A DNA stretch of 64,000 nt from Brevibacillus panacihumi W25 (GCF_000503775.1 NZ_KI629782.1:744001-808000), one strand, 5' to 3'; shown: positions 8,327-18,034, numbered from the stretch's first letter. Translations and numbers: made by a program. The notes: a model not told the origin generated them from the sequence alone.

Positions 8327-9337
8327 TTAGCGGTATTTGATCCGTGGATCGATGTAGGCGTACAGCAGGTCGACCAGCAAATTGATCAGGACGAAGATCG
8401 TCGCGATGACGAGAATCCCCGATTGGATGACCGGGTAATCACGATTGCCGATCGCCGTGAAAATATACCGTCCCACACCCGGCCAGCCGAAGATCGTCTC
8501 CGTCAAGACTGCGCCCCCTAGCAAAAGACCCGTTTGCAAACCGATCACAGTAAGTACAGGGATCATGGCATTCTTCAATGCATGCTTGTACACCACGCCG
8601 AATTGAGCCATACCTTTTGCCCTGGCTGTGCGTACATAATCGGCACGCATGACTTCCAGCATGCTGGAGCGCGTGATGCGTGCAATAATGGCCATCGGAA
8701 TGGTCCCCAGCGCGATTCCAGGTAGAATCAAGTGCTCCACGACATCCCGGAACTGGTCCCATCTTCCTGCCATTATCGAATCCACTATATAAAAGTGCGT
8801 AATAGCCTGTACAGGATCACGCGGATTGTCACGACCAACTGATGGCAGCCATTTCAACTCTTGCGCAAAAAACCATTGCTCCATCAGACCCAGCCAAAAA
8901 ATCGGCATGGAAACGCCAATCAAAGCAATCAGCATAGCGGTGTAATCGAACCAGGAATTTTGCTTCCAAGCAGAGATAATGCCGGCATTGACGCCAATAA
9001 AGACAGCAAAACACATGCTAAAAATTGTCAGTTCTGTCGTAGCCGCCAGATAAGGACCAATTTCTTTTGCAATGCTAGCCCCTGTGTGGAGCGATACGCC
9101 AAGATCTCCTGTAATGATTTGCTTGAGATAATCAAAATACTGTATGTACCAAGGATTGTTTAAGCCAAGAACTTCACGCAAGTCAGCAATTGCTTTGGCA
9201 CTTGCTTTCTCACCCAGAATGGTTAATGCCGGATCGCCCGGTATAGCCCGAATAATTGAAAAAACGACGATGGACATGCCCAGTAGGACGGGAATGAGCA
9301 TTAGAATTCTTCGGATGCTGTAGGATAGCAATGCCAT
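8327..9337 (-). CDS. dppB: Dipeptide ABC transporter permease DppB
   Basis: A 336-residue permease with six membrane segments and the family N-terminus (SIRRILMLIPVLLGMSIVVF, then RAIPGDPA). The EAA motif is at DYVRTARAKGMAQFGVVYKHALKN. It pairs with DppC to form the channel. A terminator-like hairpin lies between it and the binding-protein gene upstream, so the permeases are probably made at lower levels than the binding protein. Confidence 0.94.
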   Translation of the reverse strand: MALLSYSIRRILMLIPVLLGMSIVVFSIIRAIPGDPALTILGEKASAKAIADLREVLGLNNPWYIQYFDYLKQIITGDLGVSLHTGASIAKEIGPYLAATTELTIFSMCFAVFIGVNAGIISAWKQNSWFDYTAMLIALIGVSMPIFWLGLMEQWFFAQELKWLPSVGRDNPRDPVQAITHFYIVDSIMAGRWDQFRDVVEHLILPGIALGTIPMAIIARITRSSMLEVMRADYVRTARAKGMAQFGVVYKHALKNAMIPVLTVIGLQTGLLLGGAVLTETIFGWPGVGRYIFTAIGNRDYPVIQSGILVIATIFVLINLLVDLLYAYIDPRIKYR

Positions 9338-9404
9338 CTCCTCGCTTTCCTGATTTGAAAACTTGGCTCCGTCAAGACGTCATGGCGGGGCGGTGGTTGC
9401 ACGA

Positions 9405-9443
9405 AGAAAAAAGGGTAAGAAGAAGGGGCTCCTCTTACCCTTT
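9405..9443 (-). terminator. Intra-operon terminator after the binding-protein gene
   Basis: AAGGGTAAGA paired with TCTTACCCTT, then a TTTTTTC tract on the minus strand. Its place between the solute-binding protein and dppB suggests partial read-through that sets a high binding-protein to permease ratio. Confidence 0.7.
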
Positions 9444-9469
9444 GCAATCGTTTGATCTGATGGAGAGGA

Positions 9470-11131
9470 TTATTTGATATCTACTTTCTCCAGACTTTCC
9501 GAGCCTTTTGGATGCGGTTTGTAGTCGACGATATTGGCTCTTGCAGCCAGTGCAGGTGTGGAGTGGGCCAGAGGAACCATTGGCACTTCCTTGAAGATAA
9601 TCTCCTGTACTTGCTTGTATAGCTGCTCGCGCTCTGACTGGGTATTCGCCTGCTTGGCTTTCATCATGAGCTGGGAAGCCTCATCGTTTGCCCAGCGCGT
9701 ATTGTTGTTTCCATCGATATTATTCTTATCCAAGAGCGTCGCGAGGAAGTTGTCTGGGTCCCCGTTGTCCCCGGTCCAACCGAGCATGAACATGGTTTGC
9801 TCGCCGATTCTTGTTTTCTCCAGATAAGTCGCCCATTCCATCGTCACAATTTCCGTTTCAATTCCGATTTGCTTGAGGTCTTGTTGAATGGCTTCGGCAA
9901 TTTTCACACCATCCGGCATGTATGGCCGCGGTACAGGCATTGCCCAGAACTGTGTTTTAAAGCCATTAGGGAATCCGGCTTCAGCCAACAGCTGCTTGGC
10001 TTTTTCCAGATTAAACTCGCGGTCCTTGATGCTGTCGTTATGTCCCCAGAGGGTCGGCGGCATAGGATTGACAGCCGGTTGGCCCAAACCTGCAAAGAAG
10101 GCTTCCACGATAGCAGGCTTGTTGATCGCGTAAGCAATGGCCTCGCGCACCTTTGGATTGTCAAACGGCTTTTTCTCTACGTTGAACCCAATATAGCCAA
10201 CGTTCATCGAAGGTCGCAGGATGAGCTGCAAATCGCTGTTCCCTTGCACCGTTTCCGCATCATCAGGGTTCAGGCCATCCATCAGGTCGATCTCTCCGTT
10301 GATCAAAGCTGTCAAACGTGCCGTATTTTCAGGAATCGATTTGAACACGAGGGTGTCCACTTTCGGGTACCCGGCGTTCCAATAGTCCGGATTTTTTTCC
10401 AAGGTTATCGTGTCGTTGCGTTTCCACTCTTTAAATTTGAATGGCCCCGTACCTACCGGTTTTTCGGTAAAGCCATCTGCTCCCGCCGCTTGAACTGCTG
10501 TTGGAGATGCGATGGCAAAAGGAGACATTCCGAGGTTTTGGATGAAAGGAGCCAACGGATAATTCAAGGTGAACTTGACTGTATGCGGGTCTACTGCCTC
10601 TACAGATTTGATGACGTGATTGGGATCTCCCTTGTAGCCCCCAAACATGTCATTGTAATAGTAGTAACCGTCCTGGTTGTGGAAGGGGTTGCTCTTATCC
10701 ATCCAACGCTCGAAGTTCCATTTCACTGCTTCGGCATTAAAATCCGTGCCATCGTGGAACTTGACGCCCTGGCGCAGTGTAAAGGTATACGTAAGGCCGT
10801 CTTCCGAAATCTCCCATTTTTCAGCCAAGGATGGAACAACTTTGGTGCTTTCCTCTTCGTAACCAACTAGTGTGTCAAAAATATTTTCGGTTACTTTAAA
10901 GGATTCGCCGTCTGTCTCTCTGATCGGATCGAGACCAGCTGAGTCACCACCACGACCGACGATCAGTTGTTTCGGTTCGCTTTTAGCAGGCTCCGGCGCT
11001 GGCGTTGGCGCTGGTTGCTCTGTCTTGGCAGGCTCAGTCGGCGGTGCTTGCGTCGTTTGAGAGCAGCCCGCAAGCAGCATCGAAATCGCCAACAAGCTGG
11101 TCATGGTCGCCGAAAGAATTCGTTTCTTCAT
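9470..11131 (-). CDS. dppE: Dipeptide/oligopeptide-binding lipoprotein
   Basis: A 553-residue extracytoplasmic solute-binding protein, family 5. The chosen start at 11131 (MKKRILSATMTSLLAIS) has an AAAGAGGGGG site; the longer frame to 11206 is not needed. A lipobox (LLAGC) is followed by a low-complexity linker rich in proline, threonine and lysine (about residues 26-55). The family signature LRQGVKFHDGTDFNAEAVKWNFER and GTGPFKFKEWKRND are clear. It captures peptides outside the cell and hands them to DppBC. The symbol follows the Bacillus naming; dppA is the enteric equivalent. Confidence 0.92.
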   Translation of the reverse strand: MKKRILSATMTSLLAISMLLAGCSQTTQAPPTEPAKTEQPAPTPAPEPAKSEPKQLIVGRGGDSAGLDPIRETDGESFKVTENIFDTLVGYEEESTKVVPSLAEKWEISEDGLTYTFTLRQGVKFHDGTDFNAEAVKWNFERWMDKSNPFHNQDGYYYYNDMFGGYKGDPNHVIKSVEAVDPHTVKFTLNYPLAPFIQNLGMSPFAIASPTAVQAAGADGFTEKPVGTGPFKFKEWKRNDTITLEKNPDYWNAGYPKVDTLVFKSIPENTARLTALINGEIDLMDGLNPDDAETVQGNSDLQLILRPSMNVGYIGFNVEKKPFDNPKVREAIAYAINKPAIVEAFFAGLGQPAVNPMPPTLWGHNDSIKDREFNLEKAKQLLAEAGFPNGFKTQFWAMPVPRPYMPDGVKIAEAIQQDLKQIGIETEIVTMEWATYLEKTRIGEQTMFMLGWTGDNGDPDNFLATLLDKNNIDGNNNTRWANDEASQLMMKAKQANTQSEREQLYKQVQEIIFKEVPMVPLAHSTPALAARANIVDYKPHPKGSESLEKVDIK

Positions 11132-11254
11132 GACTTGAATCCCCCTCTTTTCTTTGTTTACCGCTTGCACATAAAGGTTCTGGTTCTTATCGACTCTGCT
11201 TCGCATCCCCCCTTTAAAAGGTTGCGGGATAGTAGATTGTGCTTCTGTCGATGT

Positions 11255-12235
11255 TTACGCCTGGCTGTATAAATGGCAGGCCACAAAATGACCTTGCTCG
11301 ACCTCCTGAAACTGGGGGCGAACGGTTGTGCATTCTTCTTTCACCCGGGGACAGCGCGTGTGAAAGGTGCAACCGCTGGGAGGATTGGCAGGACTGGGGA
11401 CATCCCCTTCCAAAATAATTCTCTCCCGAACAACATCCGGATCTGGGGTGGGCACTGCAGACATCAATGCTTCGGTATAGGGATGCAGTGGATTCGTGTA
11501 CAGCTGATTGCTGGTAGTCAATTCGACGATCCTTCCGAGGTACATGACTCCGACTCGGTCACTGATATGGCGCACCACACTCAAGTCATGGGCGATAAAT
11601 AGATACGTCAACCCCATTTCCTTCTGTAGGTCCTGCATGAGATTGAGCACTTGAGACTGGATGGAGACATCGAGCGCCGACACCGGCTCGTCGGCCACGA
11701 TCAATTTGGGATTAAGCATCAACGCCCGGGCGATGCCGATCCGCTGACGCTGGCCCCCACTGAATTGGTGGGGATATCGCCTTGCGTGATAACTGCTGAG
11801 ACCGACGACTTCCAGCATCTCAGCCACCCTTTTTTTTCGTTCAGCCGAGGTTCCCTTCTTATGTACGATCAATGGTTCTTCCAGAATCTTCTCAACATTG
11901 TGACGAGGGTTTAGCGAAGCAAACGGATCCTGGAAAACAATCTGCATATCGCGCCTTATTCTGCGCAGGTCATCGTGCTTCAGCTTCATGACATCAACGC
12001 CATCAAAGCGAATTTCACCTGAAGTTGGCTCAATGAGACGGAGCAAGGAACGGCCCGTCGTCGATTTGCCGCAGCCGCTCTCCCCTACCAAACCGAGGGT
12101 CTCCCCTCGTTTGACGGAAAACGAAATATCGTCAACTGCTTTGACCATGCCTATTTCCCCACCAAGAACACCGCCTGTGATGGGATAGTATTTTTTTAGA
12201 TTGGAAACTACCAGAAGTTCTTCAGTCACCTGCAT
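11255..12235 (-). CDS. dppF: Dipeptide ABC transporter ATPase DppF
   Basis: A 326-residue ATPase of the oligopeptide type. Walker [15 protein letters not shown] near residue 52, signature [15 protein letters not shown], Walker [13 protein letters not shown] and the long C-terminal oligopeptide-transporter extension with four cysteines ([16 protein letters not shown]) are all present. It forms a heterodimer with the DppD-like ATPase just upstream (12-base gap). The cysteine-rich tail is a known iron-sulfur-type feature of these ATPases. Confidence 0.92.
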   Translation of the reverse strand: MQVTEELLVVSNLKKYYPITGGVLGGEIGMVKAVDDISFSVKRGETLGLVGESGCGKSTTGRSLLRLIEPTSGEIRFDGVDVMKLKHDDLRRIRRDMQIVFQDPFASLNPRHNVEKILEEPLIVHKKGTSAERKKRVAEMLEVVGLSSYHARRYPHQFSGGQRQRIGIARALMLNPKLIVADEPVSALDVSIQSQVLNLMQDLQKEMGLTYLFIAHDLSVVRHISDRVGVMYLGRIVELTTSNQLYTNPLHPYTEALMSAVPTPDPDVVRERIILEGDVPSPANPPSGCTFHTRCPRVKEECTTVRPQFQEVEQGHFVACHLYSQA

Positions 12236-12247
12236 GCTCCTTTCGGG

Positions 12248-13216
12248 TTAGACACTTAGCCAGCAACGGGAGCGATGGTTCTCTTCCACGGCAATCAGCT
12301 CCGGCATTTCTTGTCGGCAGCGATCCATCGCCTGCTCGCAGCGCGGCGCAAAACGGCAGCCGGCAGTCAGCGAGCCTGGAATCGGCACATTGCCCGGGAT
12401 GGAGTACAGCCTTTCCTGGGATTCTTCCAGCTTCGGAAGCGAATTCAGAAGCCCAATCGTATAGGGGTGCTTGGGGTTTTTCAGAATGGTCCGTACGTCG
12501 CCTTCCTCTATCACATTGCCGGCATACATGACTACGACACGATGGCACATTTGCGCAACGACTCCGAGATCATGCGTAATCAGCAAAACGGCGGTATCGG
12601 CTTCTTGGTTCAACTGTCTCATCAAATCGAGAATCTGCGCTTGAATGGTCACATCCAAAGCGGTGGTAGGCTCGTCCGCAATCAGCAATTCTGGATTGCA
12701 GGCCATCGCCATTGCAATCATCACACGCTGCCGCATCCCGCCTGACAGCTGATGGGGGTATTCGTCCACGATGGCTTCGGCGCGGGGGATTCCTACCCTT
12801 TTCAACATCTCTACTGCTTTTTGCCGCGCTTCTTTTTTACTAGTTTTCGTATGTAAGCGGATTGCTTCACCAATCTGATCGCCGATGGTGAATACGGGGT
12901 TTAGCGAGGTCATCGGCTCCTGGAAAATCATCGCGATTTCATTGCCGCGAATCTCTCGCATCCGTTTTTCACTGGCCAAGACCAGGTCCTCTCCTTTAAA
13001 ACGAATCGCGCCCCCCACGATCTTTCCGGGAGGATTCGGAACCAGTTTCATGATGGATAACGAGGTTACGCTTTTTCCGCAACCTGATTCGCCTACGATG
13101 CCCACTACTTCACCTTTATGTACCGTGATCGAAACACCATCTACTGCGGGTACCTGACCACGATCCGTGAAGAAGTGCGTTTGCAGGTTTTCGATCTGAA
13201 GCACTGGCTGAGACAC
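12248..13216 (-). CDS. dppD: Dipeptide ABC transporter ATPase DppD
   Basis: First gene of the dpp operon. An ATPase with Walker [15 protein letters not shown], signature [15 protein letters not shown], Walker [13 protein letters not shown] and a C-terminal extension with cysteines ([16 protein letters not shown]). GTG at 13216 is preferred because a GAGGTG ribosome site sits six bases before it; ATG at 13234 is in frame but has a weaker site. Gene order here is dppD-dppF-binding protein-dppB-dppC-peptidase, with the ATPases first, unlike B. subtilis dppABCDE. Confidence 0.92.
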   Translation of the reverse strand: MSQPVLQIENLQTHFFTDRGQVPAVDGVSITVHKGEVVGIVGESGCGKSVTSLSIMKLVPNPPGKIVGGAIRFKGEDLVLASEKRMREIRGNEIAMIFQEPMTSLNPVFTIGDQIGEAIRLHTKTSKKEARQKAVEMLKRVGIPRAEAIVDEYPHQLSGGMRQRVMIAMAMACNPELLIADEPTTALDVTIQAQILDLMRQLNQEADTAVLLITHDLGVVAQMCHRVVVMYAGNVIEEGDVRTILKNPKHPYTIGLLNSLPKLEESQERLYSIPGNVPIPGSLTAGCRFAPRCEQAMDRCRQEMPELIAVEENHRSRCWLSV

Positions 13217-13269
13217 TCGGCGCACCTCTTTCATCGTTATATTGTTGTTGATTACAAATATTTACTGAC

Positions 13270-13298
13270 ATTATGCCATCTGTTCTATATTTTGGCAA
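13270..13298 (-). promoter_or_regulatory. SigA promoter of the dpp operon
   Basis: TTGCCA (13293-13298) and CATAAT (13270-13275) are 17 bases apart on the minus strand, 55 bases before dppD, in an AT-rich gap. Confidence 0.65.
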
Positions 13299-13330
13299 TA
13301 ATTAAATTTCTCATTAATATTTTTTTTATA

Positions 13331-13345
13331 AATTTTCGGATAATT
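13331..13345 (-). promoter_or_regulatory. Candidate CodY operator
   Basis: A 15-base site AATTTTCGGATAATT matches the CodY consensus AATTTTCWGAAAATT at 13 positions. It lies about 33 bases upstream of the -35. CodY control of dpp operons is known in Bacillus; the call here is by motif only. Confidence 0.4.
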
Positions 13346-13424
13346 ATAATGAAGACTCTCATCTTGAATTTGCTCCCCGCTTTTGATTGATCAGGATTGG
13401 TTTTCCACGATATTCCAAATAGGA

Positions 13425-13449
13425 AAGACCTGCCGTAGCAGGCCTTTTG
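13425..13449 (-). terminator. Short hairpin after yqxA
   Basis: GCCTGC-TACG-GCAGGT stem with short T tracts on both sides. Probably ends the gpr-spoIIP-yqxA transcript; could work in both directions. Confidence 0.5.
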
Positions 13450-13494
13450 TCTCTATGCCATTCTCCCTACTACCAATTTAACGGTAAAGCAGTT

Positions 13495-13803
13495 TTATGG
13501 TTCAAAGAAGCCCCCTACCCACTCTACTAACACCTTCGCACTGTTTTTGACAGACCCTCCCAACGTCATCCCCATATTGCTGACGTAATTAACCATTTGA
13601 TCGGGAGAAGCAGTCTGGACATTTTTCCCCATTACGGCAATCTCCATCTGCCCTTTATCTACTTGTTTAATATAGAAGGTTTGTGGTTGCTGCTGCGGCA
13701 CTCCGCTCACTTTGGCGATTCCTCTCTCCGCTGTTTGCAAGCCTAAAACTACACCAATCAACAGAATCACCAGCATTCCGGTCAATTTGAATGTCACATT
13801 CAT
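13495..13803 (-). CDS. yqxA: YqxA-like DUF3679 protein
   Basis: A 102-residue protein with an N-terminal membrane helix (MLVILLIGVVLGLQT) and a small outside domain, matching the DUF3679/YqxA family by context and shape. It lies six bases after spoIIP with an AGAGGTGA ribosome site, the same order as gpr-spoIIP-yqxA in B. subtilis. Function unknown; probably linked to sporulation. Confidence 0.8.
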   Translation of the reverse strand: MNVTFKLTGMLVILLIGVVLGLQTAERGIAKVSGVPQQQPQTFYIKQVDKGQMEIAVMGKNVQTASPDQMVNYVSNMGMTLGGSVKNSAKVLVEWVGGFFEP

Positions 13804-13809
13804 GTCCAG

Positions 13810-15045
13810 TCACCTCTTCGCAGGCTCTTCAGCCACTGGATTGGCCACTTTCTCCGCCTTGAAGTAATAGGCTGCGAATACATCCGCCAAAGCTTCTGCC
13901 GTATTCAAGCACTCCTCCAAGGTGTTTTCGGTGCCACCTATTTCCATTAACAGGCTACCCGAAGAGATAGACTGGTTATACTCGCCATGATCGGATTTAT
14001 CGCCTTTTTCCATGACACCGCGTGAAAGTTCCGGATACATTTCTTCCAGCAGCTTGTGAAGCTCTGTCGCAAACGCTTCGTTCTTCTGGTGATTCTTGTT
14101 TCGCTTCCCAATAACGAACAGCACACGGGCGTACTTTTTGCCTTTGATCGTGGCCGTTGTTTGCTCTCGAGGCGCGGTATCCCGATGCAGATCGAAAAAG
14201 TATTCCAGTTCCCGATGCTCCTGGGCGGCTGCTTTCACAACCTGGAGAGACTGAGCGTAGGAAAGGGCGTAATTCATTTTCTTGTCCAGCAGTTGCTGGT
14301 AAATGTCATCGGTGTTTACCTCTGATCCTACGCCGCGTTCGTTCAATGCGTCCGAGAGGTGCTTGCTGACCAGTGTAATATTGCGGGTCGGATGATCCAG
14401 GGAAGACCCGACGTACTTCGTCTCGCTGACCCATGACTCCCTGTTGTGGGAGGTGTAGACAAACACGACTTTTTTGTCGGCGGGATTGGGAATCGTGCCC
14501 GGTTTATTTGTGGGCTCTTCTGGTTTGGCCTCGGGTTGGGCGGTTTCCGTGTCTGGATCATCCACCGTTGATTGGGAAGGAGTGGTTGCCTGAGCATCGA
14601 TCACCTGCTTGGGATGAGGAGGATATTCCACATACAAGTCGGCTAATCTTGCGCCCTTCCCTTCTACGATAAACCGCGCATCATCCATGGTCATCATGCC
14701 GGGCAGCTCCCTGCCGAGCAAGCTGCGCAAATCGCCGGGATGGATACTCGTCGCCAATTGAAACAGAAAGCCCGTCACACTGTTAGGCGCTTGATCTCCC
14801 TGTACCGTTTCGTTCAGTGTCGGTATCTCCCGTCCCATCCACGTCAACAAGGCAAGGCTGGAAATCTGCGATGCGGCCTGTTGCACTGTAGTAGAGGCGA
14901 TCACAAGCCGGTTGTTGCTAAAGGACAGCACGCCTGTCAACAAAAATAAAAAGGCGGTCATAAACGAAAGGACTACAAACTGGCGCTGTATGAGGGCAGC
15001 CATCTGTCTCACTCCTCTGGCTGTAGCTTTGACAGCGGAGCGCAT
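13810..15045 (-). CDS. spoIIP: Stage II sporulation protein P
   Basis: A 411-residue peptidoglycan hydrolase that acts with SpoIID and SpoIIM in septal thinning and engulfment. It has an N-terminal membrane anchor (residues 22-45), a variable linker rich in proline and glutamate (about 170-200), and the conserved SpoIIP catalytic domain from VVFVYTSHNRESW to the end, including FFDLHRDTAPRE and SSGSLLMEIGGTENTLEE. It should sit in the mother-cell membrane. It follows gpr with about 100 bases between them. The linker is the only poorly conserved-looking part. Confidence 0.95.
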   Translation of the reverse strand: MRSAVKATARGVRQMAALIQRQFVVLSFMTAFLFLLTGVLSFSNNRLVIASTTVQQAASQISSLALLTWMGREIPTLNETVQGDQAPNSVTGFLFQLATSIHPGDLRSLLGRELPGMMTMDDARFIVEGKGARLADLYVEYPPHPKQVIDAQATTPSQSTVDDPDTETAQPEAKPEEPTNKPGTIPNPADKKVVFVYTSHNRESWVSETKYVGSSLDHPTRNITLVSKHLSDALNERGVGSEVNTDDIYQQLLDKKMNYALSYAQSLQVVKAAAQEHRELEYFFDLHRDTAPREQTTATIKGKKYARVLFVIGKRNKNHQKNEAFATELHKLLEEMYPELSRGVMEKGDKSDHGEYNQSISSGSLLMEIGGTENTLEECLNTAEALADVFAAYYFKAEKVANPVAEEPAKR

Positions 15046-15151
15046 CCGGCTCTCACGCTTGTCTATGCTTTAACCTATGAGGGTCATAGAGACGATAGAA
15101 CCCCTTTCTAGCTTTTCTCTCTCGCGCTAGTCTCCCTATTCACTAGGAAGT

Positions 15152-16252
15152 CTAGTGGGTGTAGGCGGCGCTGTTTTCCTCATCTACGGCTCGGTGCAAC
15201 GAGCGGTTCAACCCTGTAGCAACCACATTGGATACACCTTCGATGAAATCATCCACTTCTTTCGGAGTGACGATCAAATCCTGTCCAAGCGGTCGCAGCA
15301 CCTCGTGAATCAATTGTCTTTTCTCTTCTTCTGGCAAGGAGCCTACCAACCCCATGAAGGTTTTGCGCGATTCCATGTCAGGCAAGTCCTCTTCTGTGTA
15401 TGGCTCCTTGCGCTCTGGCAGCGTACTCATCGACAGCCTGTTGAAAGCTCGATTGCTCTCTGCCATGGATTGTCCAAAATGACCGAGCAAGTAAGTAATG
15501 GCGTCGTTGACGATCGTCGAGGCAAATACGACCGTCGGAACCCCGATTGCTATCACGGGAATACCCAAGGTCTCCTGATCAATGGCCTTGCGTTTGTTTC
15601 CGACACCCGAACCCGGATGGATGCCGGTGTCAGAGATCTGGATCGTCGTGTTGACGCGATGCAGCGCCCGGGATGCGAGTGCATCCACACAGATGACGAA
15701 GTCCGGTTTGCTCTTTTCCACAACGCCGAAAACGATCTCGCTAGTCTCAATTCCCGTGATCCCCAACACCCCGGGGGAAAGGGCGCTAACGGGACGATAA
15801 CCATCCCCAACAGTCTCAGGTGCGATCTGGTACAGATGCCGGGTTACCAGCAGGTTTTCGACTACCATCGGACCGAGTGCATCCGGCGTGACATTCCAGT
15901 TGCCCAGCCCTACGACCAATGCCTTGTGTTCTTCCGTGATACCTAGCTCTTTCAGAAAGCCCCCGAACTCGACAGCGAATCGCCGTATCACTTGCTCTTC
16001 CACGCTTGTATCGTTGTTGCGCAGCTTTGGCACTTCAATCGTCAAATAGCGGCCCGGCAGCTTTCCCAGCTTTTTGCCCGCTTCCTCTGTCTGGACGTGC
16101 AAGCGGGTGACCATAATGCCAGGCTCGCTATCATCCGCCTGCAGCCATACCCCCGGGATGTCGCTCTCGTTGTGCTGCCTTGCCAGCTCGTGTGCCTCCA
16201 CAGCGAGATCAGTTCGTATCGAATAGCCTGACAGATCGATATCATGTTCCAC
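15152..16252 (-). CDS. gpr: Germination protease (GPR endopeptidase)
   Basis: A 366-residue protease of family A25 that degrades small acid-soluble spore proteins at germination. It has the typical N-terminus SGYSIRTDLAVEAHELA, which contains the propeptide, and the core VVGLGNWNVTPDALGPMVVENLLVTRH, FVICVDALASRAL and TIQISDTGIHPGSGVGNKRK. GTG at 16252 fits the usual distance to YSIRTDLAVE and has a GAAGGGGG site; the frame stays open to TTG 16312. Divergent from rpsT, as in B. subtilis. Confidence 0.95.
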   Translation of the reverse strand: MEHDIDLSGYSIRTDLAVEAHELARQHNESDIPGVWLQADDSEPGIMVTRLHVQTEEAGKKLGKLPGRYLTIEVPKLRNNDTSVEEQVIRRFAVEFGGFLKELGITEEHKALVVGLGNWNVTPDALGPMVVENLLVTRHLYQIAPETVGDGYRPVSALSPGVLGITGIETSEIVFGVVEKSKPDFVICVDALASRALHRVNTTIQISDTGIHPGSGVGNKRKAIDQETLGIPVIAIGVPTVVFASTIVNDAITYLLGHFGQSMAESNRAFNRLSMSTLPERKEPYTEEDLPDMESRKTFMGLVGSLPEEEKRQLIHEVLRPLGQDLIVTPKEVDDFIEGVSNVVATGLNRSLHRAVDEENSAAYTH

Positions 16253-16411
16253 TTCCCATCTGCCCCCTTCTCTCCATTTTGTTCCTGCTACTAGGGTGCT
16301 TGAATCGCTCAATTTTATTCCAAATCCTCTTCTTGCAAATGGGTACTGCGCATGCTAGAATTACTTTGTTGTATGACTGTATGTCTATGGTCGTCTAAGG
16401 AGGTGACACAC

Positions 16412-16687
16412 ATGCCAAACATTAAATCCGCGATCAAGCGCACCAAAACAATTGAAAAGCGCCGCGCACACCGTGCTTCTCAAAAGTCTGATCTGCGCAC
16501 TTCCCTGAAGAACTTTGAGAAAGCCGTGGCTGCTTCTGATGTAGCATTGGCGAAATCGACTCTTCTGGTGGCTGTGAAAAAGCTGGACAAGGCCGCTTCG
16601 AAAGGTCTCATTCATAAAAACGCAGCAAACCGTCAAAAATCCCGTTTGATGAAAAAGCTTAACGTTCTGAGCGCTCCTGTAGCGTAA
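16412..16687 (+). CDS. rpsT: 30S ribosomal protein S20
   Basis: A 91-residue, very basic 16S rRNA-binding protein, recognised from [18 protein letters not shown] at the start. ATG 16412 has a perfect AAGGAGGTGA ribosome site; the longer frame is only upstream read-through. It sits alone on the plus strand between gpr and holA, both on the minus strand. Confidence 0.97.
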   Translation: MPNIKSAIKRTKTIEKRRAHRASQKSDLRTSLKNFEKAVAASDVALAKSTLLVAVKKLDKAASKGLIHKNAANRQKSRLMKKLNVLSAPVA

Positions 16688-16702
16688 GAGAACTGCGTAA
16701 GC

Positions 16703-16737
16703 AAAAACCCGCGAACATTCGTTCACGGGTTTTTTTA
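16703..16737 (+). terminator. Terminator after rpsT
   Basis: ACCCGCGAAC/GTTCACGGGT hairpin followed by seven T. The A-tract on its left lets it also serve holA on the other strand. Confidence 0.85.
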
Positions 16738-17784
16738 TGCCTGATATTGGCTGCTCCTCTGCCGCTCTTCGTGGGCGCGCGTAATGAACATCTCCAGGGC
16801 GAGCAGCTTGTCCACCTGGCCAGATTTGATCCGGAAATCCTCCTCTGCCAGAATCCCCAGCAGTTTTTTCAATGATCCTTCCGAAAAATGACGCGCTTGC
16901 TCCGTCGCCTTTTTCACTGCATAGGGATGAATTTTCAGCATTCCCGCCAGCTGCTGCTGGGAGTATCCACGCGGCGACCATTGACGAATGTGCAGGAGCA
17001 GGCGAAATTGGCGGGCAAACAACGCGAGCAGCTTGATTGGCTCTTCCCCCGTTTTTATACAGTCGTACATCATCCGCAATGCTCTGTCGATTCTGCCCAT
17101 CGCTACGTGCTCGATCAGGGCAAAAACATCCTGCTCCAGCGTGCGAACAGCCAATTTCTCGATGCTTTCGTCGGTAATCTCTCCGTTCGTGCCGACGTAC
17201 AGCGCAAGCTTTTCCAATTCCTTGTCCAGCAAGCGGAGTTCACCACCCACTCGCTCCACGAGTTTGATCGCCTCTGACCGCTGAATACGGGCCTGATACG
17301 TTTCTGCTCGCCGCTCCACCCAGCTGTACAGATCTGCATCCTTCAACTGTAAAAATGGGAGCAGCTTGGCTTTTTGCTGTAAAGTCTTAACCAGCTTTTT
17401 GCGCTCATCCAGTTTATCCGCGTCTGTAATGAGGATCAACGTCGTATAGGACGGCGGATTTTGCAGATAGGCAAGCAGAGCATCCGGATTGCTTTCGATT
17501 TTCGCTGGCGGTTTGCTGCCCGTCAAAAAATAGGCTTGTCTGGCAATGATGAGCCGGTGTTCCCCCATAAAAGGCAAGGTCTCTGCATCCTGCAAAATAT
17601 CAGCCAAGGGGGTCTCCGTACAATCATATATGCTGAAATTCAAATCACTGAACGCCGGATCGATCATTTCGCGCCGGGCCAGAGCCACAAATTCTTCCGC
17701 GAGATAGGTTTCCGGTCCAAAAAGGACATAGACAGGTGCAAATTGCTTTTGCCGGATCTCACGAATCTCCGCATGTAATGGCAC
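16735..17784 (-). CDS. holA: DNA polymerase III subunit delta
   Basis: A 349-residue clamp-loader subunit (YqeN in B. subtilis). The N-terminal domain has FAPVYVLFGPETYLAEEFV, the middle domain SYTTLILITDADKLDERKKL, and the C-terminal collar domain ends near LLALEMFITRAHEER. It opens the beta clamp with tau and delta-prime. Start is GTG 17784 with an AAGGGAG site. Its conserved place next to rpsT supports the call. Confidence 0.95.
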   Translation of the reverse strand: MPLHAEIREIRQKQFAPVYVLFGPETYLAEEFVALARREMIDPAFSDLNFSIYDCTETPLADILQDAETLPFMGEHRLIIARQAYFLTGSKPPAKIESNPDALLAYLQNPPSYTTLILITDADKLDERKKLVKTLQQKAKLLPFLQLKDADLYSWVERRAETYQARIQRSEAIKLVERVGGELRLLDKELEKLALYVGTNGEITDESIEKLAVRTLEQDVFALIEHVAMGRIDRALRMMYDCIKTGEEPIKLLALFARQFRLLLHIRQWSPRGYSQQQLAGMLKIHPYAVKKATEQARHFSEGSLKKLLGILAEEDFRIKSGQVDKLLALEMFITRAHEERQRSSQYQA

Positions 17785-17842
17785 GAATATCGACTCCCTT
17801 CTCTTCCGGCATTATTATACCATATTGACATTTCGTCAGAAG

Positions 17843-17872
17843 AAAAAACCGCTGCCTGAACGGCAGCGGTTT
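17843..17872 (-). terminator. Strong terminator, minus strand
   Basis: AAACCGCTGCC paired with GGCAGCGGTTT followed by TTTTC on the minus strand. It ends whatever is transcribed through 17.87-18.0 kb, either the anti-sigma operon or a separate RNA. Confidence 0.85.
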
Positions 17873-17873
17873 G

Positions 17874-17958
17874 GTATCGTTGGCACCTCTATGTAAACGT
17901 TGGGGGAAGAGCCCCGGGATGTATCCTCCCCAAACGGTAAGCAGGGGGTGCTTGATAC
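17874..17958 (-). ncRNA. Candidate structured RNA (unassigned)
   Basis: On the minus strand three helices are nested: GTATC/GATAC (17954-17958 with 17874-17878), GCACC/GGTGC (17947-17951 with 17883-17887), and a ten-base helix with one mismatch (17927-17936 with 17898-17907). A terminator follows directly. No protein frame fits the 160 bases between the anti-sigma gene and holA. I do not recognise it as any known RNA class; it could be a 3' UTR structure or a small RNA. Confidence 0.35.
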
Positions 17959-18034
17959 TATACTATACGCACGATTCCCCTTGCCGGTGCCGGTCCATCA
18001 GTTGAAAGCCACATTTCATCTGATGCCTGTTTTT

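Noticed and set aside
9797-10870. A 357-residue plus-strand frame
   Set aside because: Antisense shadow of the dipeptide-binding protein gene.
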